Made by a program: the position numbers and the translations under genes. A stretch of DNA of 64,000 nt from Ichthyophis bannanicus. Taxonomy: Eukaryota; Chordata; Amphibia; Gymnophiona; Ichthyophiidae. Position 1 is the first letter of the stretch. Every line of letters begins with the position of its first letter. A model generated the notes under the pieces. The model was not told the DNA's origin. It saw only the letters and a program-made list of their open reading frames with translations, and made no database searches. The DNA lies in assembly GCA_033557465.1 (NCBI GenBank), contig CM066033.1:705965637-706029636 (forward strand). Reading direction: 5' to 3'. Positions 1-9,862 of the stretch are shown here, piece by piece.

Positions 1-2
1 TC

Positions 3-1106
3 TGGGAGTCTGAGGAGGAAGAGTCACCTGATTCTTTCCGGACTCGGTGTGTCCCATCGGACTCACCGGAGTCCGAGCCTCGGAAGCAGTCCCCCCCGGA
101 GGATGCCCGGTTCTCGGACTTCGTTAGGGATATGGCCAAGGCTTTGGCCTTCCCTGCGGATCCCGAGGAGGAGCCTCGAGCCGAAGAGCTCGACGCCCTC
201 CAGTATGACTCTCCCGCGAGGGAACACTTTACTGTGCCGGTTCCTCCTATGCTGGAACGACTACTCTTCCGCATGTGGGAGAGTCCGGCCTCCTCGCCGG
301 TCCTGAGCAAGCGGGTCGATTCTATCTATCGAGTCCGCAAGAGCCCTGGCTTTCAAAAGGCACAGCTGCCACACCATTCCATGGTAGTGGAATCGGCCAT
401 GCATCGTCTTAAGAGCCAGAAGATGCACTCCTCGGTGCCTCCTGGAAGGGAGGCCCGTAACCTGGATGGCCTTGGCAAGAAGTGCTTCCAGGGCTCTATG
501 CTCGCATGTCGTGTCCAGACTTACCAGCTATACATGGGCATGTATCTCCGGGATCTGGCTAAAGAGCTAGCCGGATTCTCCGCTGGTCTCTCCGAGGAGC
601 CCTTGCGGAGGTTCCTAGCCTTGTCCACGGGCATTCGGGAATGCTCAAAGTTCATGTCCCGAGCAGCCTATGATGGCTTTGAAGCCTCGGCTCGAGTGGC
701 CGCAGCCGGCATCGGTGCCCGCCGACAGGCTTGGCTTCAGTCGTCAGACCTTGAGCCCTGGGTACAGGACAAGTTGGTCGATGTCCCCTGCCGAGGCGAA
801 AACCTCTTTGGCAAGCCCATGGCGGAAAAGGCTGCACAAATTGAGACTGAGACTCTCACCAGGACCAGGCTTTCTAGGAAGACCTCCGCCCCTTCTCAGA
901 AAAAGAAGGGCTCGGGGAAAAAGTCCTTTTACCCGAGGAAGGCGGCTGCCTACAAACAATACCCCCATTATCAGGCCCCTGCAGCTCCCCAACAGGGCCA
1001 GCAGGCCAAGGGACGGGGTAACGGGTCCCGTAGGCAGCAAGCCCCCAAGCCTGCACCACCAGCCCCTGCTCAGCAGGGTGGGGGTTTTTTGACTCGCTCA
1101 GCATAG
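3..1106 (+). CDS. DIRS gag-like protein (partial at 5' end)
   Basis: The reading frame is open from base 3 to the TAG at 1104-1106, so the N-terminus is cut off by the window; an internal ATG lies at 132. The N-terminal part seen here is rich in Ser, Pro and Glu. The centre holds the conserved DIRS gag block, with an LLFRMWESP segment near 265-290 and SPGFQKAQLPHHS near 340-380. The same block recurs in three other DIRS copies in this window. The C-terminal 80 residues are Lys/Arg/Gln/Pro-rich and probably bind nucleic acid. The presumed role is packaging of element RNA. It is followed at once by the RT frame, shifted relative to gag. Confidence 0.82.
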   Translation, partial: WESEEEESPDSFRTRCVPSDSPESEPRKQSPPEDARFSDFVRDMAKALAFPADPEEEPRAEELDALQYDSPAREHFTVPVPPMLERLLFRMWESPASSPVLSKRVDSIYRVRKSPGFQKAQLPHHSMVVESAMHRLKSQKMHSSVPPGREARNLDGLGKKCFQGSMLACRVQTYQLYMGMYLRDLAKELAGFSAGLSEEPLRRFLALSTGIRECSKFMSRAAYDGFEASARVAAAGIGARRQAWLQSSDLEPWVQDKLVDVPCRGENLFGKPMAEKAAQIETETLTRTRLSRKTSAPSQKKKGSGKKSFYPRKAAAYKQYPHYQAPAAPQQGQQAKGRGNGSRRQQAPKPAPPAPAQQGGGFLTRSA

Positions 1107-1107
1107 C

Positions 1108-3003
1108 CTCTCCCCCCCCGCTGGTTCCTCCCAGCACCGGAGGCCGGCTGGTTCACTTCGCCCACAGGTGGTCCAGCATCACCGCAGATGCCTGGGTGCT
1201 TCAGGTCGTGCGAGAAGGTTACCTTCTCCACTTCCATCAGGTCCCTCCCTCGTATTTTCCGGGAGAGCCTCCGCGCCCCCCTCTGCACAGGGAGTTGCTC
1301 CTTCAGGAGTTAGCAGGTCTTCTGCAGGAACAGGCGGTGGAACCGGTGCCACACCACCTGAGAGGTCAAGGCTTTTATTCAAGGTATTTTCTGATACCAA
1401 AGAGAACAGGGGGCCTCAGACCCATCCTGGACTTGCGCAACCTCAACAAGTTCCTTGTGCGGGAGAAGTTCAAAATGCTTACCCTTGGAATCCTTCTGCC
1501 CTACCTCCAGCAGGGAGATTGGCTATGCTCCTTGGATCTAAAGGATGCCTACACGCACATCCTCATCCACCCAAGCCACCGCCAATACCTAAGGTTTGTG
1601 GTGGCAGGAAATCATTACCAGTACAGAGTACTGCCCTTTGGCCTGTCCTCCGCACCGCGAGTCTTCACAAAATGTCTCGCGGTCGTGGCGGCCCATCTCC
1701 GGCTTCACGGCCTATATGTCTTTCCGTACCTCGACGACTGGCTCATCAGAGCAGCGTCCGCTCAGGAGGTCACCAACGCCACGGGCCGCACGGTGACTCT
1801 GCTGCAGCACTTGGGCTTTGTTATAAACTTCGCAAAGTCCACTTTGCTCCCTCACAGGATCTCGAGTTCATCGGCGCAAGGCTGCACACTCCTCAGGCGC
1901 GAGCGTACCTACCGCTCGACAGGGCTCAGCGGCTCATGGACCTAGCCGACCGCTTTCGCAGCCAGCCCCTGGTCTCCGCCAGGCGCTTCCTGAGACTGCT
2001 CGGCCATATGGCTTCCACCGTCCATGTGACCCCCAATGCCCGCCTGAATATGCGGTCTGCTCAATGGTGTCTCCGCCGGCAGTGGCGACAAGCCACAGGC
2101 GGCCTAGCAGACCTAGTGCGCGTCTCCGAGCCGCTGATCTCGTCTCTCCGGTGGTGGCTCCGGCAGCCGAACCTGATATTCGGAATGTCTTTCCAGTCAC
2201 CTCAGCCGACCCGGGTGCTGACCACCGATGCATCCCTCCTGGGCTGGGGAGCACATTGCCAAGAGGCACGTACTCAGGGCCTCTGGACCACGTGGGAGTC
2301 TGCTCAGCAGATCAACTTCCTGGAGCTCAGGGCGATCCGCCTAGCTCTCAAGGCCTTCTCCCACCTGACTTCCCAACAGTCCGTCCTTGTCCAGACGGAC
2401 AATCAAGTTGCCATGTTCTACGTGAACAAGCAGGGGGGCACGGGCTCCTTCCTCCTCTGCCGGGAGGCACTGAAGCTCTGCTCTTGGGCCGTCAGTCACG
2501 GCATTCTCCTCAAGGCAGTTTATCTCCCGGGCCAAGAAAATTGCCTTGCGGACAAACTCAGCAGGGTCCTCCAGCCGCACGAGTGGCGTCTGGATCCCTT
2601 GGTGGTTCAGAAGCTCTTCCTCAAGTGGGGCCTCCCCACGGTGGATCTCTTTGCCAGTCCTCACAACCGGCAGCTTCCTCGCTTCTGCTCTCGTCAGCCA
2701 CACCCCCTTCGGGTTGCGGCGGACGCTTTTCTGATCTCATGGTCGGGGAGCCTTCTGTACGCTTTCCCTCCCATCCCGCTAGTCTCTCGGACTCTTTTCA
2801 AGGTTCTCCGAGACAAAGCCTTCATGATCCTGGTGGCCCCTCGCTGGCCCAGGCAGCCGTGGTTTCCGCTCCTACTGCAACTGGCGGTGGAGGATCCAAT
2901 CCCTCTGGGGGTACAACCAGATCTCCTCACTCAGGATCAGGGGTCCCTACTGCACCCCAACCTCAGGTCTCTCAACCTCATGGCCTGGCTGCTGAGAGGG
3001 TAG
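1108..3003 (+). pseudogene. DIRS reverse transcriptase-RNase H-methyltransferase-like polyprotein, frameshifted
   Basis: The RT domain is read in one frame from about 1108 (no clear ATG) to about 1850. It includes RPILDLRNLNKF near 1415-1450 and the catalytic FPYLDDW at 1721-1741. The frame then shifts and continues with LEFIGARL near 1860. RNase H follows, with TTDASLLGWGA near 2222, NFLELRAI near 2314, QTDNQVAMF near 2394 and LADKLSR near 2548. Next is a region resembling the Dam-like methyltransferase segment of DIRS elements, with VDLFASPHN near 2641 and APRWPRQPW near 2838. The single frameshift makes this copy non-functional as read; a sequencing error at that point cannot be excluded. 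Its 3' half overlaps the recombinase frame, as is usual in DIRS. Confidence 0.85.
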
Positions 3004-4040
3004 TCCTTGCTCCCCTTCTCCTGCCGGCGGAAGTGGAGGAGGTCGTCTTGGCTTCGCGACGGCCTTCTACCCGCAAATGCTACGCCCTTAAATGGCGTCG
3101 CTTTGCAGTCTGGTGTACCCAACAGTCTCAGGATCCCTTCTCCTGCCCGGTGTCGGTGATCTTGCAGTACTTGCTACACCTCTCTAATCTGGGACTTAAG
3201 TCCAACTCCGTCAAAGTTCACCTCAGTGCTCTTTCGGCACATCATGTGCCGGTGGATGGTAGACCTCTCTCAAGCGACCCTCTCGTAGCGAGGTTTCTCC
3301 GGGGTCTCCTTCTACTTAAACCACCTCTGCGCCCGCCAGCGCCTGACTGGGACCTGAATGTGGTTTTGCAGCGGATCACCTGTCCGCCTTTTGAACCTAT
3401 GGCTACCTGTTCTCTCCGTTTTCTGTCTTGGAAAACACTGTTCTTGATAGCCCTCACTTCCGCTAGACGCGTAAGTGAATTGCAGGCCCTCGTGTCTGAT
3501 CCCCCTTACACTAGGTTCTACAAAAATAGGGTAGTCCTACGGACTCACCCAAAATTTCTGCCTAAAGTGGTCTCCCCTTTTCACATCAATCAGGAGGTGG
3601 TACTTCCAACCTTCTTTCCCAGACCACACTCCAGCCGAGCTGAAACGGTCCTCCATACCCTGGACTGTAGAAGGGCTTTGAACTTCTACCTTGACCGTAC
3701 GCGGGAGCACCGTAAAGCTGCTCAGCTTTTTGTGTCTTTTGACCCCAATAGATTGGGGCTCCCGGTCTCCAAGCGTACTCTGTCCATCTGGGTTGCGGAC
3801 TGTATCTCTTGGGCTTATGGGGCAGCCGGACTCTCCTTAGAAAGTCGAGTCACGGCTCATTGCGTTCGGGCAAAGGCTACGTCAGTGGCTTACCTCCGCT
3901 CTGTTCCGCTGGCAGACATCTGCCGGGCCGCTACTTGGTCTTCGAGCCAGACTTTTGCGGTCCATTACTGTCTCGAGAGGGAGTCCCGTAGGGACAGTGC
4001 TTTCGGACAGGCAGTCCTCCGTAATCTCTTTGAGGTCTGA
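2064..4040 (+). CDS. DIRS tyrosine recombinase
   Basis: The open frame is 658 codons. The first 300 or so overlap RNase H/methyltransferase in another frame and are low-complexity, so the true protein probably starts near 2980-3010. The recombinase domain covers about 3020-4035: an N-terminal SAM-like helical part (STRKCYALKWRRF near 3070), then the catalytic residues. These are the first Arg in TSARRVSEL (about 3457-3483), His-x-x-Arg in AHCVRA (about 3856-3873) and the nucleophilic Tyr in HYCLE (about 3963-3977). All are present, so the enzyme looks intact. In DIRS elements this protein integrates the circular DNA intermediate without making a target duplication. Confidence 0.85.
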   Translation: MVSPPAVATSHRRPSRPSARLRAADLVSPVVAPAAEPDIRNVFPVTSADPGADHRCIPPGLGSTLPRGTYSGPLDHVGVCSADQLPGAQGDPPSSQGLLPPDFPTVRPCPDGQSSCHVLREQAGGHGLLPPLPGGTEALLLGRQSRHSPQGSLSPGPRKLPCGQTQQGPPAARVASGSLGGSEALPQVGPPHGGSLCQSSQPAASSLLLSSATPPSGCGGRFSDLMVGEPSVRFPSHPASLSDSFQGSPRQSLHDPGGPSLAQAAVVSAPTATGGGGSNPSGGTTRSPHSGSGVPTAPQPQVSQPHGLAAERVVLAPLLLPAEVEEVVLASRRPSTRKCYALKWRRFAVWCTQQSQDPFSCPVSVILQYLLHLSNLGLKSNSVKVHLSALSAHHVPVDGRPLSSDPLVARFLRGLLLLKPPLRPPAPDWDLNVVLQRITCPPFEPMATCSLRFLSWKTLFLIALTSARRVSELQALVSDPPYTRFYKNRVVLRTHPKFLPKVVSPFHINQEVVLPTFFPRPHSSRAETVLHTLDCRRALNFYLDRTREHRKAAQLFVSFDPNRLGLPVSKRTLSIWVADCISWAYGAAGLSLESRVTAHCVRAKATSVAYLRSVPLADICRAATWSSSQTFAVHYCLERESRRDSAFGQAVLRNLFEV

Positions 4041-4550
4041 GCAACTCCTACCCTCCATCCCGGATGTGGGCTACCGGTGGGTGATAATTCAGCGAAGATT
4101 CTATCCTTCTGTGCTGCTGAGCTAGAGGGAGCTCATTTTTGTGCTTAGGGTCTCCGGTAGCCTTGAGCTTGGGAGTCCCATAAGTGAGGACTGACTTCCT
4201 GCTTGGTCCTGGAGAAAGCGTAGTTACTCACCTGTAACAGGTGTTCTCCAGGAGCAGCAGGAATCAGTCCTCACTACCCTCCCTCCTCCCCTTGGAGTTG
4301 CAATCGTCTGCTTATGTTCTTTTTGCAAATTTTTATGCTGTCTTTTTTAGCTATGTCATCTGACTGGTTAAGATGGCACCCTCGGGCGGGAAGACAACCG
4401 CGCATGCGCGCTGCAATTCCCAAAGGCTTTCTTTGAAAGCTGGGGAAAATTGCTCCGCGAGGGCTCCGTCGGCGCCGACGTCACCCATAAGTGAGGACTG
4501 ATTCCTGCTGCTCCTGGAGAACACCTGTTACAGGTGAGTAACTACGCTTT
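4041..4550 (+). repeat. DIRS-1 3' region: internal complementary region and right terminal repeat
   Basis: After the recombinase stop, 4180-4214 is a near copy, in direct orientation, of the first part of the terminal repeat (TAAGTGAGGACTGA...). It is followed by 4215-4275, a perfect 61-bp reverse complement of the terminal repeat at 4490-4550. This composite is the internal complementary region that DIRS elements use to complete both ends during reverse transcription. The segment 4276-4489 between them is untranslated. The element ends at ACTACGCTTT (4541-4550). Confidence 0.85.
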
Positions 4551-5278
4551 CCTTTTACTGTATTCTGTGGAGTCCAACAGTCACATTTCTTTGGGTTGAA
4601 CAATAGCTTGCCTTCTTGCTATGTGCCGAGTAAAGTTGACACCGCGCTGAGCTATGTGCCAAGTAAAGCTGATTTTTTTTCTGGCCATACTCCTGAGGCA
4701 GCCTAGCGGTGAAACGGGGCCATGTCAGGTGCTGTCAGAATTGCGGCTGGAACAGAATATATATCCTGTTGCCAATATGGGAATTATACCTTCAGAAATA
4801 ACTCTTTCAGTTTTGAAATACTATAAAACTTTGGGATATTATGCATGAGGCTAATAAGGCTTTTATCAAACTATAAAACAAATAAAAATGATTTTTTTCT
4901 ACTAATAAAAATAAAAAAGGGGATTTTTAGACCAGTGAAGAGCCGAGCCTATTCTGTACATAACAAGATTCTGTTGAGACACAAGAGCTACACTGAGGTC
5001 TTTTCCCCTTTGCTATATATTTCATTGGTACAAGTTAACAATTTGGATGAATGTGATCTTTGAAATATTAAATAAGATTTGGGGATTTTTTTACAACAGG
5101 TGTTTGGTATTTTTTGTGATGTGCAATTTCTCCATTTTGGAGAAATTGCCCCGGGGAATGTACCGCTCCAATGTTCATTTACAGTGAATGGAGGGAGGAA
5201 GCTTCCTTCACCACAGTATTGTCCTGCATTAAAGTCTAGATACCAGCAGTCAAAAGCGAATCCTCACTGAGGCCTTAA
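4551..5278 (+). other. Non-coding stretch with a decayed hammerhead-like motif
   Basis: No convincing gene. At about 4690-4740 there is a CTGAGGC ... GTGAAAC ... CATGTCAGG arrangement. It resembles the hammerhead core of Penelope-like elements with a damaged CUGAUGA box, and is close to the motif on the minus strand near 32385-32425. It may be the end of an old Penelope-like element. The rest is AT-rich and unrecognised. Confidence 0.3.
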
Positions 5279-5573
5279 CTCCTAGTCGGGTTCATACTCT
5301 GACATCTCCACTAGAACATTATTCTGAATCAGAGTCTGAGCAATCCTGGGGAAGGTATGACTACAGATTTGAGGAGTACTTTGATCAGGAGGACTTGGCA
5401 TGTCTCCCCTCAGATTCCTCTCCACAGGAAAGGAGAGAACTATTCCATCAACTTGATCAAGGAAAAGGTGAAGCCCTCTATTTTTTTGGGAGAGGAGGAA
5501 GATATACCCAGGACAAATATGCTGAAGATTCTCCAGTTTCTCAACTCCTGAAGGAGAATATGGAAGTGCCTTG

Positions 5574-7034
5574 TGTGGCGGCGCGCTGCCCTGTTAGGCA
5601 GCTGCCTAGTGGGGCGCGCCGGTCATCACTCTTCTTTTAGTGCTCCAACCTATTAGCTGAGGCCCTTTTAATGTAGTTGTGGCTTGCTTTGCAAGCAGTA
5701 CGAGTGGATGAGGCTCACAGGACAATTTGTGAAATAAATTGCTTTTTATTTTTTTCTTTGCGGAGTCAATTTTGACAAATGACCTTGATAAGGCTAACAA
5801 AAATAACAAACTGAAAATAGGATACTTTCTCCAGTAAACTTTCTCAGCAAACACTTTCCAAGTAGTTTTCTCCACTCTTGGGTTGACTTTGACTTCTTCA
5901 GTTTAACAAACCAGCATAACACTGTTAACTGCACAGTTCACCAAAAGTTAAACTTCAGTAAGACAGTTCTGAACTCTGATATTCTCAGCTGCTGCAGACT
6001 AGGGTACAAATCATGTGCTGCCTCTTAGTTTAAAACCAATAGCCTTCTTAACCTGGCTTTAGCAGTGATAAAACTGGCTGCTTTAAACACGAGGTTTCTA
6101 TCTTTTTGTCTGCCCTTCTCCTTGGCATTAATTGACACCAGCATTCATTATCTTCTTACCCTGTCTCCTACAGCCTTCCATAAAAGCTTTAAACATTGCT
6201 TACACAAAGCCCACATTCCATTGACTCTTCTGAGGACATTGGACTATCTGGATAAAGCTCCACTTCCATCTCCTCCTGTGTGCTGTAAGGCTCAGGGCTT
6301 GGGGCACGTTCTGGAACGCTCAGCTGCACTTCCTTTAAAAGTTTAAAAAGCTTTCCCCATTTAAGATTCCTGCTCCCCTTTTTAACTGGGTCAGAATCTC
6401 TTGCCGCCCTTTCCCTTAACAACTCAACTTCAGGAAATACATGAGTTGCTTGGCTTGCAGAAACCCTCCTTTTATAAGGCTTTCTGTACTGTCTGTTTAA
6501 GGGCCCAGGACTTGAGCTGCTGTCTTCAGAATCAGATGTATAGTTCTGAATTCTTCCCCAGCTCCTTTCTTGCCCACAACCTTGACACTTGCCTTGGGAG
6601 TTGTGGCTGGTCCCTTTTGAACCACCAGGTCTCACAGCCTTGTAATGCTGTCTCTTCCCCTGGTCTCTCTGGACTCTCTGCCTCTCCTCATGGCTTCTTT
6701 CCTGCAGTCTTTCCTGCCCTCTGGCCGTCTCTCTCTGCAGTCTTTCCTGTTCTCTGGGCGTCCTTCTCTGCCCTCCTTCCTGTTCCTGTTCTGCCTCACT
6801 TGCTGAGTGACGCAGCTTAAATGTTCTGTAGCTTGTTTCCTTCTCTGGCCCCACCCTCTCTCTCCCTGCAGCTGCTCTAGAGGCTGGGTGTGGCTTCAGG
6901 CTAGCTCTGCTAGTGTGTGCTTTAGTTTCTCTTTCTGTCTGGGAGCTATGCTTTGGTGAGTCCATCCCCCGTTTATGAAAAAAAAATTATTTTTTTTCAC
7001 TTTTAAAGGGCTGTGCTGCCTGTGCATCACCACA
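5574..7034 (-). repeat. Gypsy-A 3' LTR
   Basis: 1461 bp, beginning TGTGGTGATG at 7034 and ending CGCCGCCACA at 5574 on the minus strand. The U3 part holds a 258-codon ORF (6189-6965). An AATAAA signal on the minus strand is present near 5735-5760. The LTR is almost identical to 11024-12485. Confidence 0.92.
6189..6965 (-). CDS. LTR-encoded ORF, 258 aa, function unknown (3' LTR copy of Gypsy-A)
   Basis: Starts with ATG at 6965, about 70 bp inside the LTR, in the same frame as the upstream RNase H; only a stop codon at about 6987 separates them. The protein is very hydrophilic. A central stretch is built of repeated Gln-Glu-Arg/Arg-Glu units, predicted to be helical and probably coiled-coil. 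Ser-rich parts follow, and then an acidic end with the motif MECGLC four residues from the C-terminus. No signal peptide or membrane segment is seen. I do not recognise the family. Related ORFs with a similar acidic end and MDCSxC motif occur in the LTRs of Gypsy-B and of a solo LTR at 37035-38667. It could be an accessory protein or the C-terminal tail of Pol. Confidence 0.55.
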   Translation of the reverse strand: MDSPKHSSQTERETKAHTSRASLKPHPASRAAAGRERVGPEKETSYRTFKLRHSASEAEQEQEGGQRRTPREQERLQRETARGQERLQERSHEERQRVQRDQGKRQHYKAVRPGGSKGTSHNSQGKCQGCGQERSWGRIQNYTSDSEDSSSSPGPLNRQYRKPYKRRVSASQATHVFPEVELLRERAARDSDPVKKGSRNLKWGKLFKLLKEVQLSVPERAPSPEPYSTQEEMEVELYPDSPMSSEESMECGLCVSNV

Positions 7035-7053
7035 TATCCCCCCCCCCCTTAAG
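7035..7053 (-). promoter_or_regulatory. Gypsy-A polypurine tract
   Basis: On the minus strand a run of 11 G preceded by CTTAA sits three bases from the 3' LTR start. It would prime plus-strand DNA synthesis. Gypsy-B has the same arrangement (TTAA then 8 G) at 25122-25137. Confidence 0.8.
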
Positions 7054-8559
7054 CTATTACCGGCTGGCGCCCCAACCCATGCACAGCTGGTAATCCTAGA
7101 TAGGGCATCCGCGTTGGTATGCAGCTTCCCTGCCCTATGCTGTATTCGGAAATCAAATTCCTGGAGGGCCATATACCAGCGCGTCAAACGCGCATTACTG
7201 TCCTTCATTTTGTTTAGCCACTGCAATGGGGCGTGATCAGTTACCAACAGAAACCTCCGTCCGGTTAAATAAAAGCGTAATGCCATCACAGCCCACCTTA
7301 TTGCAAGGCATTCGCGCTCGATCATTGAATATTTCCTCTCCGGAGGGGTAAGCTTACGGCTCAAAAACATCACGGGATGTTCTGTCCCCTCGTGTTTCTG
7401 TGACATCACCACTCCAAGGCCCGTTTCCGAAGCATCGGTTTGGACGATAAAAGGTTGGTTAAAATCCACTCCGCGCAAAACCGGTGCTTCACACAACTTT
7501 TCCTTTAACACTTTAAAGGCCTGTTCCGCGATCCCAGACCACTGCAACTGTGTAGGGGCATTCTTTTTAAGCATCTCGGTAAGAGCTGCACTCTCAGTCG
7601 CGAAATGCGGGATAAAACGGCGGTAATAGCCGATTAGACCCAAAAAGCTCCGAAGTTGCTTCTTCGTCTGCGGCTTCGGGAACGTCTTAACGCTCTACTT
7701 TATCCAGGAGCGGCTTTACTATACCATGGCTGACTAAGTGACCCAAATATTTTACCTCATTTGCGCCAAACATGCACTTAGCTGGGTTTAGCGTGAGACC
7801 TGCTTGCCTCATTGCCTCCAACACAGCCTTGACCCGAACCAAATGATCATCCCACCGCGAGCTATGGATGACAATGTCATCCATATACGCTGTCGCGTAA
7901 AGACTGGTGTGGGCGGAGGACCACGTCAATTAACCGTTGACACGTCGCTGCGGCCCCGTGAAGACCAAAGGGCATCCGGCGAAATTGGAATAGTCCAATT
8001 GGAGAACTAAACGCGGTCTTTTGGCGAGATTCCCTGGTGAGGGGAATCTGCCAATACCCTTTGGTCATGTCTAACGTGGTTAAATAAGTGGCCCGGCCTA
8101 AACGATCCAAAAGTTCCTCTATTCGAGGCATAGGGTAGGTGTCAAACCTGGAAATGTCATTTACCTTACGAAAATCAATACAAAAACGTAATGACCCATC
8201 AGGTTTTGGCACTAAAACTATAGGGTTGTTCCAGGGGCTTTTAGACTCCTCGATTATCCCCATCTTCAACATTTCCTGGACCTGCCTTATGACCTCCGCA
8301 TGCTTTGCCTCAGGGAGTCTGTAGGGACGTTGGCGGACTACTTCGCCATACGGGGTGACTATCTCGTGTGCCACCAGGTTTGTCTCCCCTGGTAAAGGAG
8401 TAAGGACATCCGAGAACCCACTTAGCAATTTGGACATTGCCTCCCGCTGAGCCCATGAGAGATCCTTTCCCATCCTGAGTACCTGCTCTGCTTTACCATC
8501 CACGAGCTGTGGGCCTAAGTCCTCCTCCTCTCTCTCCACACAACTGGCCGTCAAGCCTT

Positions 8560-8940
8560 TCATCTCGGCCTTTCCCGTAGAGCCAAAGCCACCCGAACCC
8601 CGGGCAGTAGGGGTTAACTCATCCACCTCTTCTATGGGTGGGAACCCTACCCGCTCACAAATAAATTGGGCAATACGATCCCCCACACTCACCCTAAAAT
8701 CCTCCCGTCCAAAATTAAACAAGAGTACTTTTATGGATCCCCGATAATCTGGATCAATGACCCCTGCCCCCACGTCAATAAAACTTTTGAGAGCCATGTC
8801 CGAGCGAGGCGCAATTTGGCCATAGCAGCCAGGCGGTATTTCCACCTGGATGCCCGTCTCTACTAGGGCCCTCCCCTGTCGTGGTACGACAATGTCCATT
8901 GCACTGCAAAGATCAACCCCTGCAGCCCGTTCTGTCGCCC
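8560..8940 (-). pseudogene. dUTPase domain inside Gypsy-A pol
   Basis: All five trimeric dUTPase motifs can be read in order: AAGVDLCSA; APRSDMALK; GVIDPDYRG with the Tyr that stacks on the uracil ring; GDRIAQFICERV; and the Gly-rich C-terminal RGSGGFGSTG (8576-8608). It is in frame with protease and RT and intact on its own, although the whole Pol is broken downstream. dUTPases hydrolyse dUTP to dUMP and limit uracil incorporation during reverse transcription. In Gypsy-B the domain is in the same place, so this is a family trait and not a one-off capture. Confidence 0.88.
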
Positions 8941-9862
8941 GTTTAGGCACCTTAGCCTCCGGGGTGGTCCTACAGACTCTAAGTATGAACTTAGGCTTTG
9001 GGTCAAATTTTTCCCTCTGGGGCTCTTTCTTCCCTCCTTGTTTACCCGTGGTTCCAAATAAAGGAGCGGGTAGAAAGCTGGCTCTTCCCCTCCTGGGAAT
9101 GCTTTTTGAGGGGGTGATTGGGTCCCCCTGGAAAGATGTCCCTGGCACCGGGTTTTCCTGAGGGATACTTTCTTTTTCTAAGGGCTTACAACCTGTGCGG
9201 GTAGTTATCATACCTTTTCTACTTTCCTTTAGCCTGGGGTCAGCAACCTTTCCTATCTGGGGTAAGGCTTTCTCCCTGGCTGCGGTATCTTCAGCGGCCC
9301 TATTTCCTCTTAGCCTGGGGTCAGCAACCTTTCCTTTCTGGGGTAAGGTTTTCTCCCTGGCTAAATTACCTGCCTGTGAAAAGGTAGCTGGTTGGTTGGC
9401 TTCGCCCTGCAACTCTTCAGCTAAACCTTTTCTGAACTGTGGCCAGTCACGGCCCAGGACTACCTCATGTGAAAGCTTGGGTACTATGGCCACCTCCATC
9501 TGTTTTTTCAAGCCTACTCCCTCTATTACCACAGACTGTATGGGGTAGGTAGAAGCGGTGCCATGGACACAGCGTATCCTAATATGATTCCCAGAGGTCA
9601 GTGGCGAGGGTTTGTCTTTCGCCTCTATTTGCTGCCACAGCCTCTGAGAAATCATTGATTGGTCTGCGCCCGAGTCCAATAATGCCTCCGTTGGGATCCC
9701 TTCTACCTCCACCCTTAACAGGAACCCTTCTCCTGCCTCTCTGTGCTGGGTTGTTATCAAGGCCTTTTTGGCTCTACAGTCTCTCTTTAAATGACCAGCT
9801 TCTCCACACGAGAAACATTTCCTCTGCATATTATATCCTTTATACACCTTTACATTTTCTTT

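Larger units (their letters stand above)
1..4550 (+). mobile_element. DIRS-type tyrosine-recombinase retrotransposon (DIRS-1), 5' end outside window
   Basis: The order of parts is gag-like ORF, RT-RNase H-methyltransferase-like ORF, tyrosine recombinase ORF, internal complementary region, terminal repeat. This is the DIRS layout: no LTR and no integrase, with integration thought to use a circular intermediate and the recombinase. The right terminal 61 bp (4490-4550) is a perfect inverted copy of 4215-4275. The coding parts are well preserved apart from one frameshift in the RT, so the copy is fairly young. The 5' terminal repeat and the start of gag lie before base 1. Confidence 0.9.
6987..9862 (-). 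pseudogene. pol: Gypsy-A pol: zinc knuckle, aspartic protease, dUTPase, RT, RNase H; broken
   Basis: Pol follows gag in the same frame after a TAA stop. Domains in order: a CCHC knuckle (CFSCGEAGHLKRDC) near 9770-9815; a protease with LLDSGAD near 9665-9685 and LGRDWPQF near 9440-9465; a low-complexity linker with a repeated KVADPRL unit; a dUTPase (about 8560-8940); RT with RFCIDFRKVN near 8160-8190 and YMDDIVI near 7865-7885; and RNase H with TDASETGLG near 7415-7445, ending NADALSRI near 7085-7110. The frame shifts just before YMDD (about 7880-7930), and a stop follows near 7687, so the copy is dead. No integrase lies between protease and RT or after RNase H. Confidence 0.88.

Noticed and set aside
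652..1137. Several open frames on the minus strand opposite the DIRS-1 gag
   Set aside because: They lie opposite a GC-rich coding region, overlap each other in different frames and have no recognisable domain. They are shadows of the gag frame.
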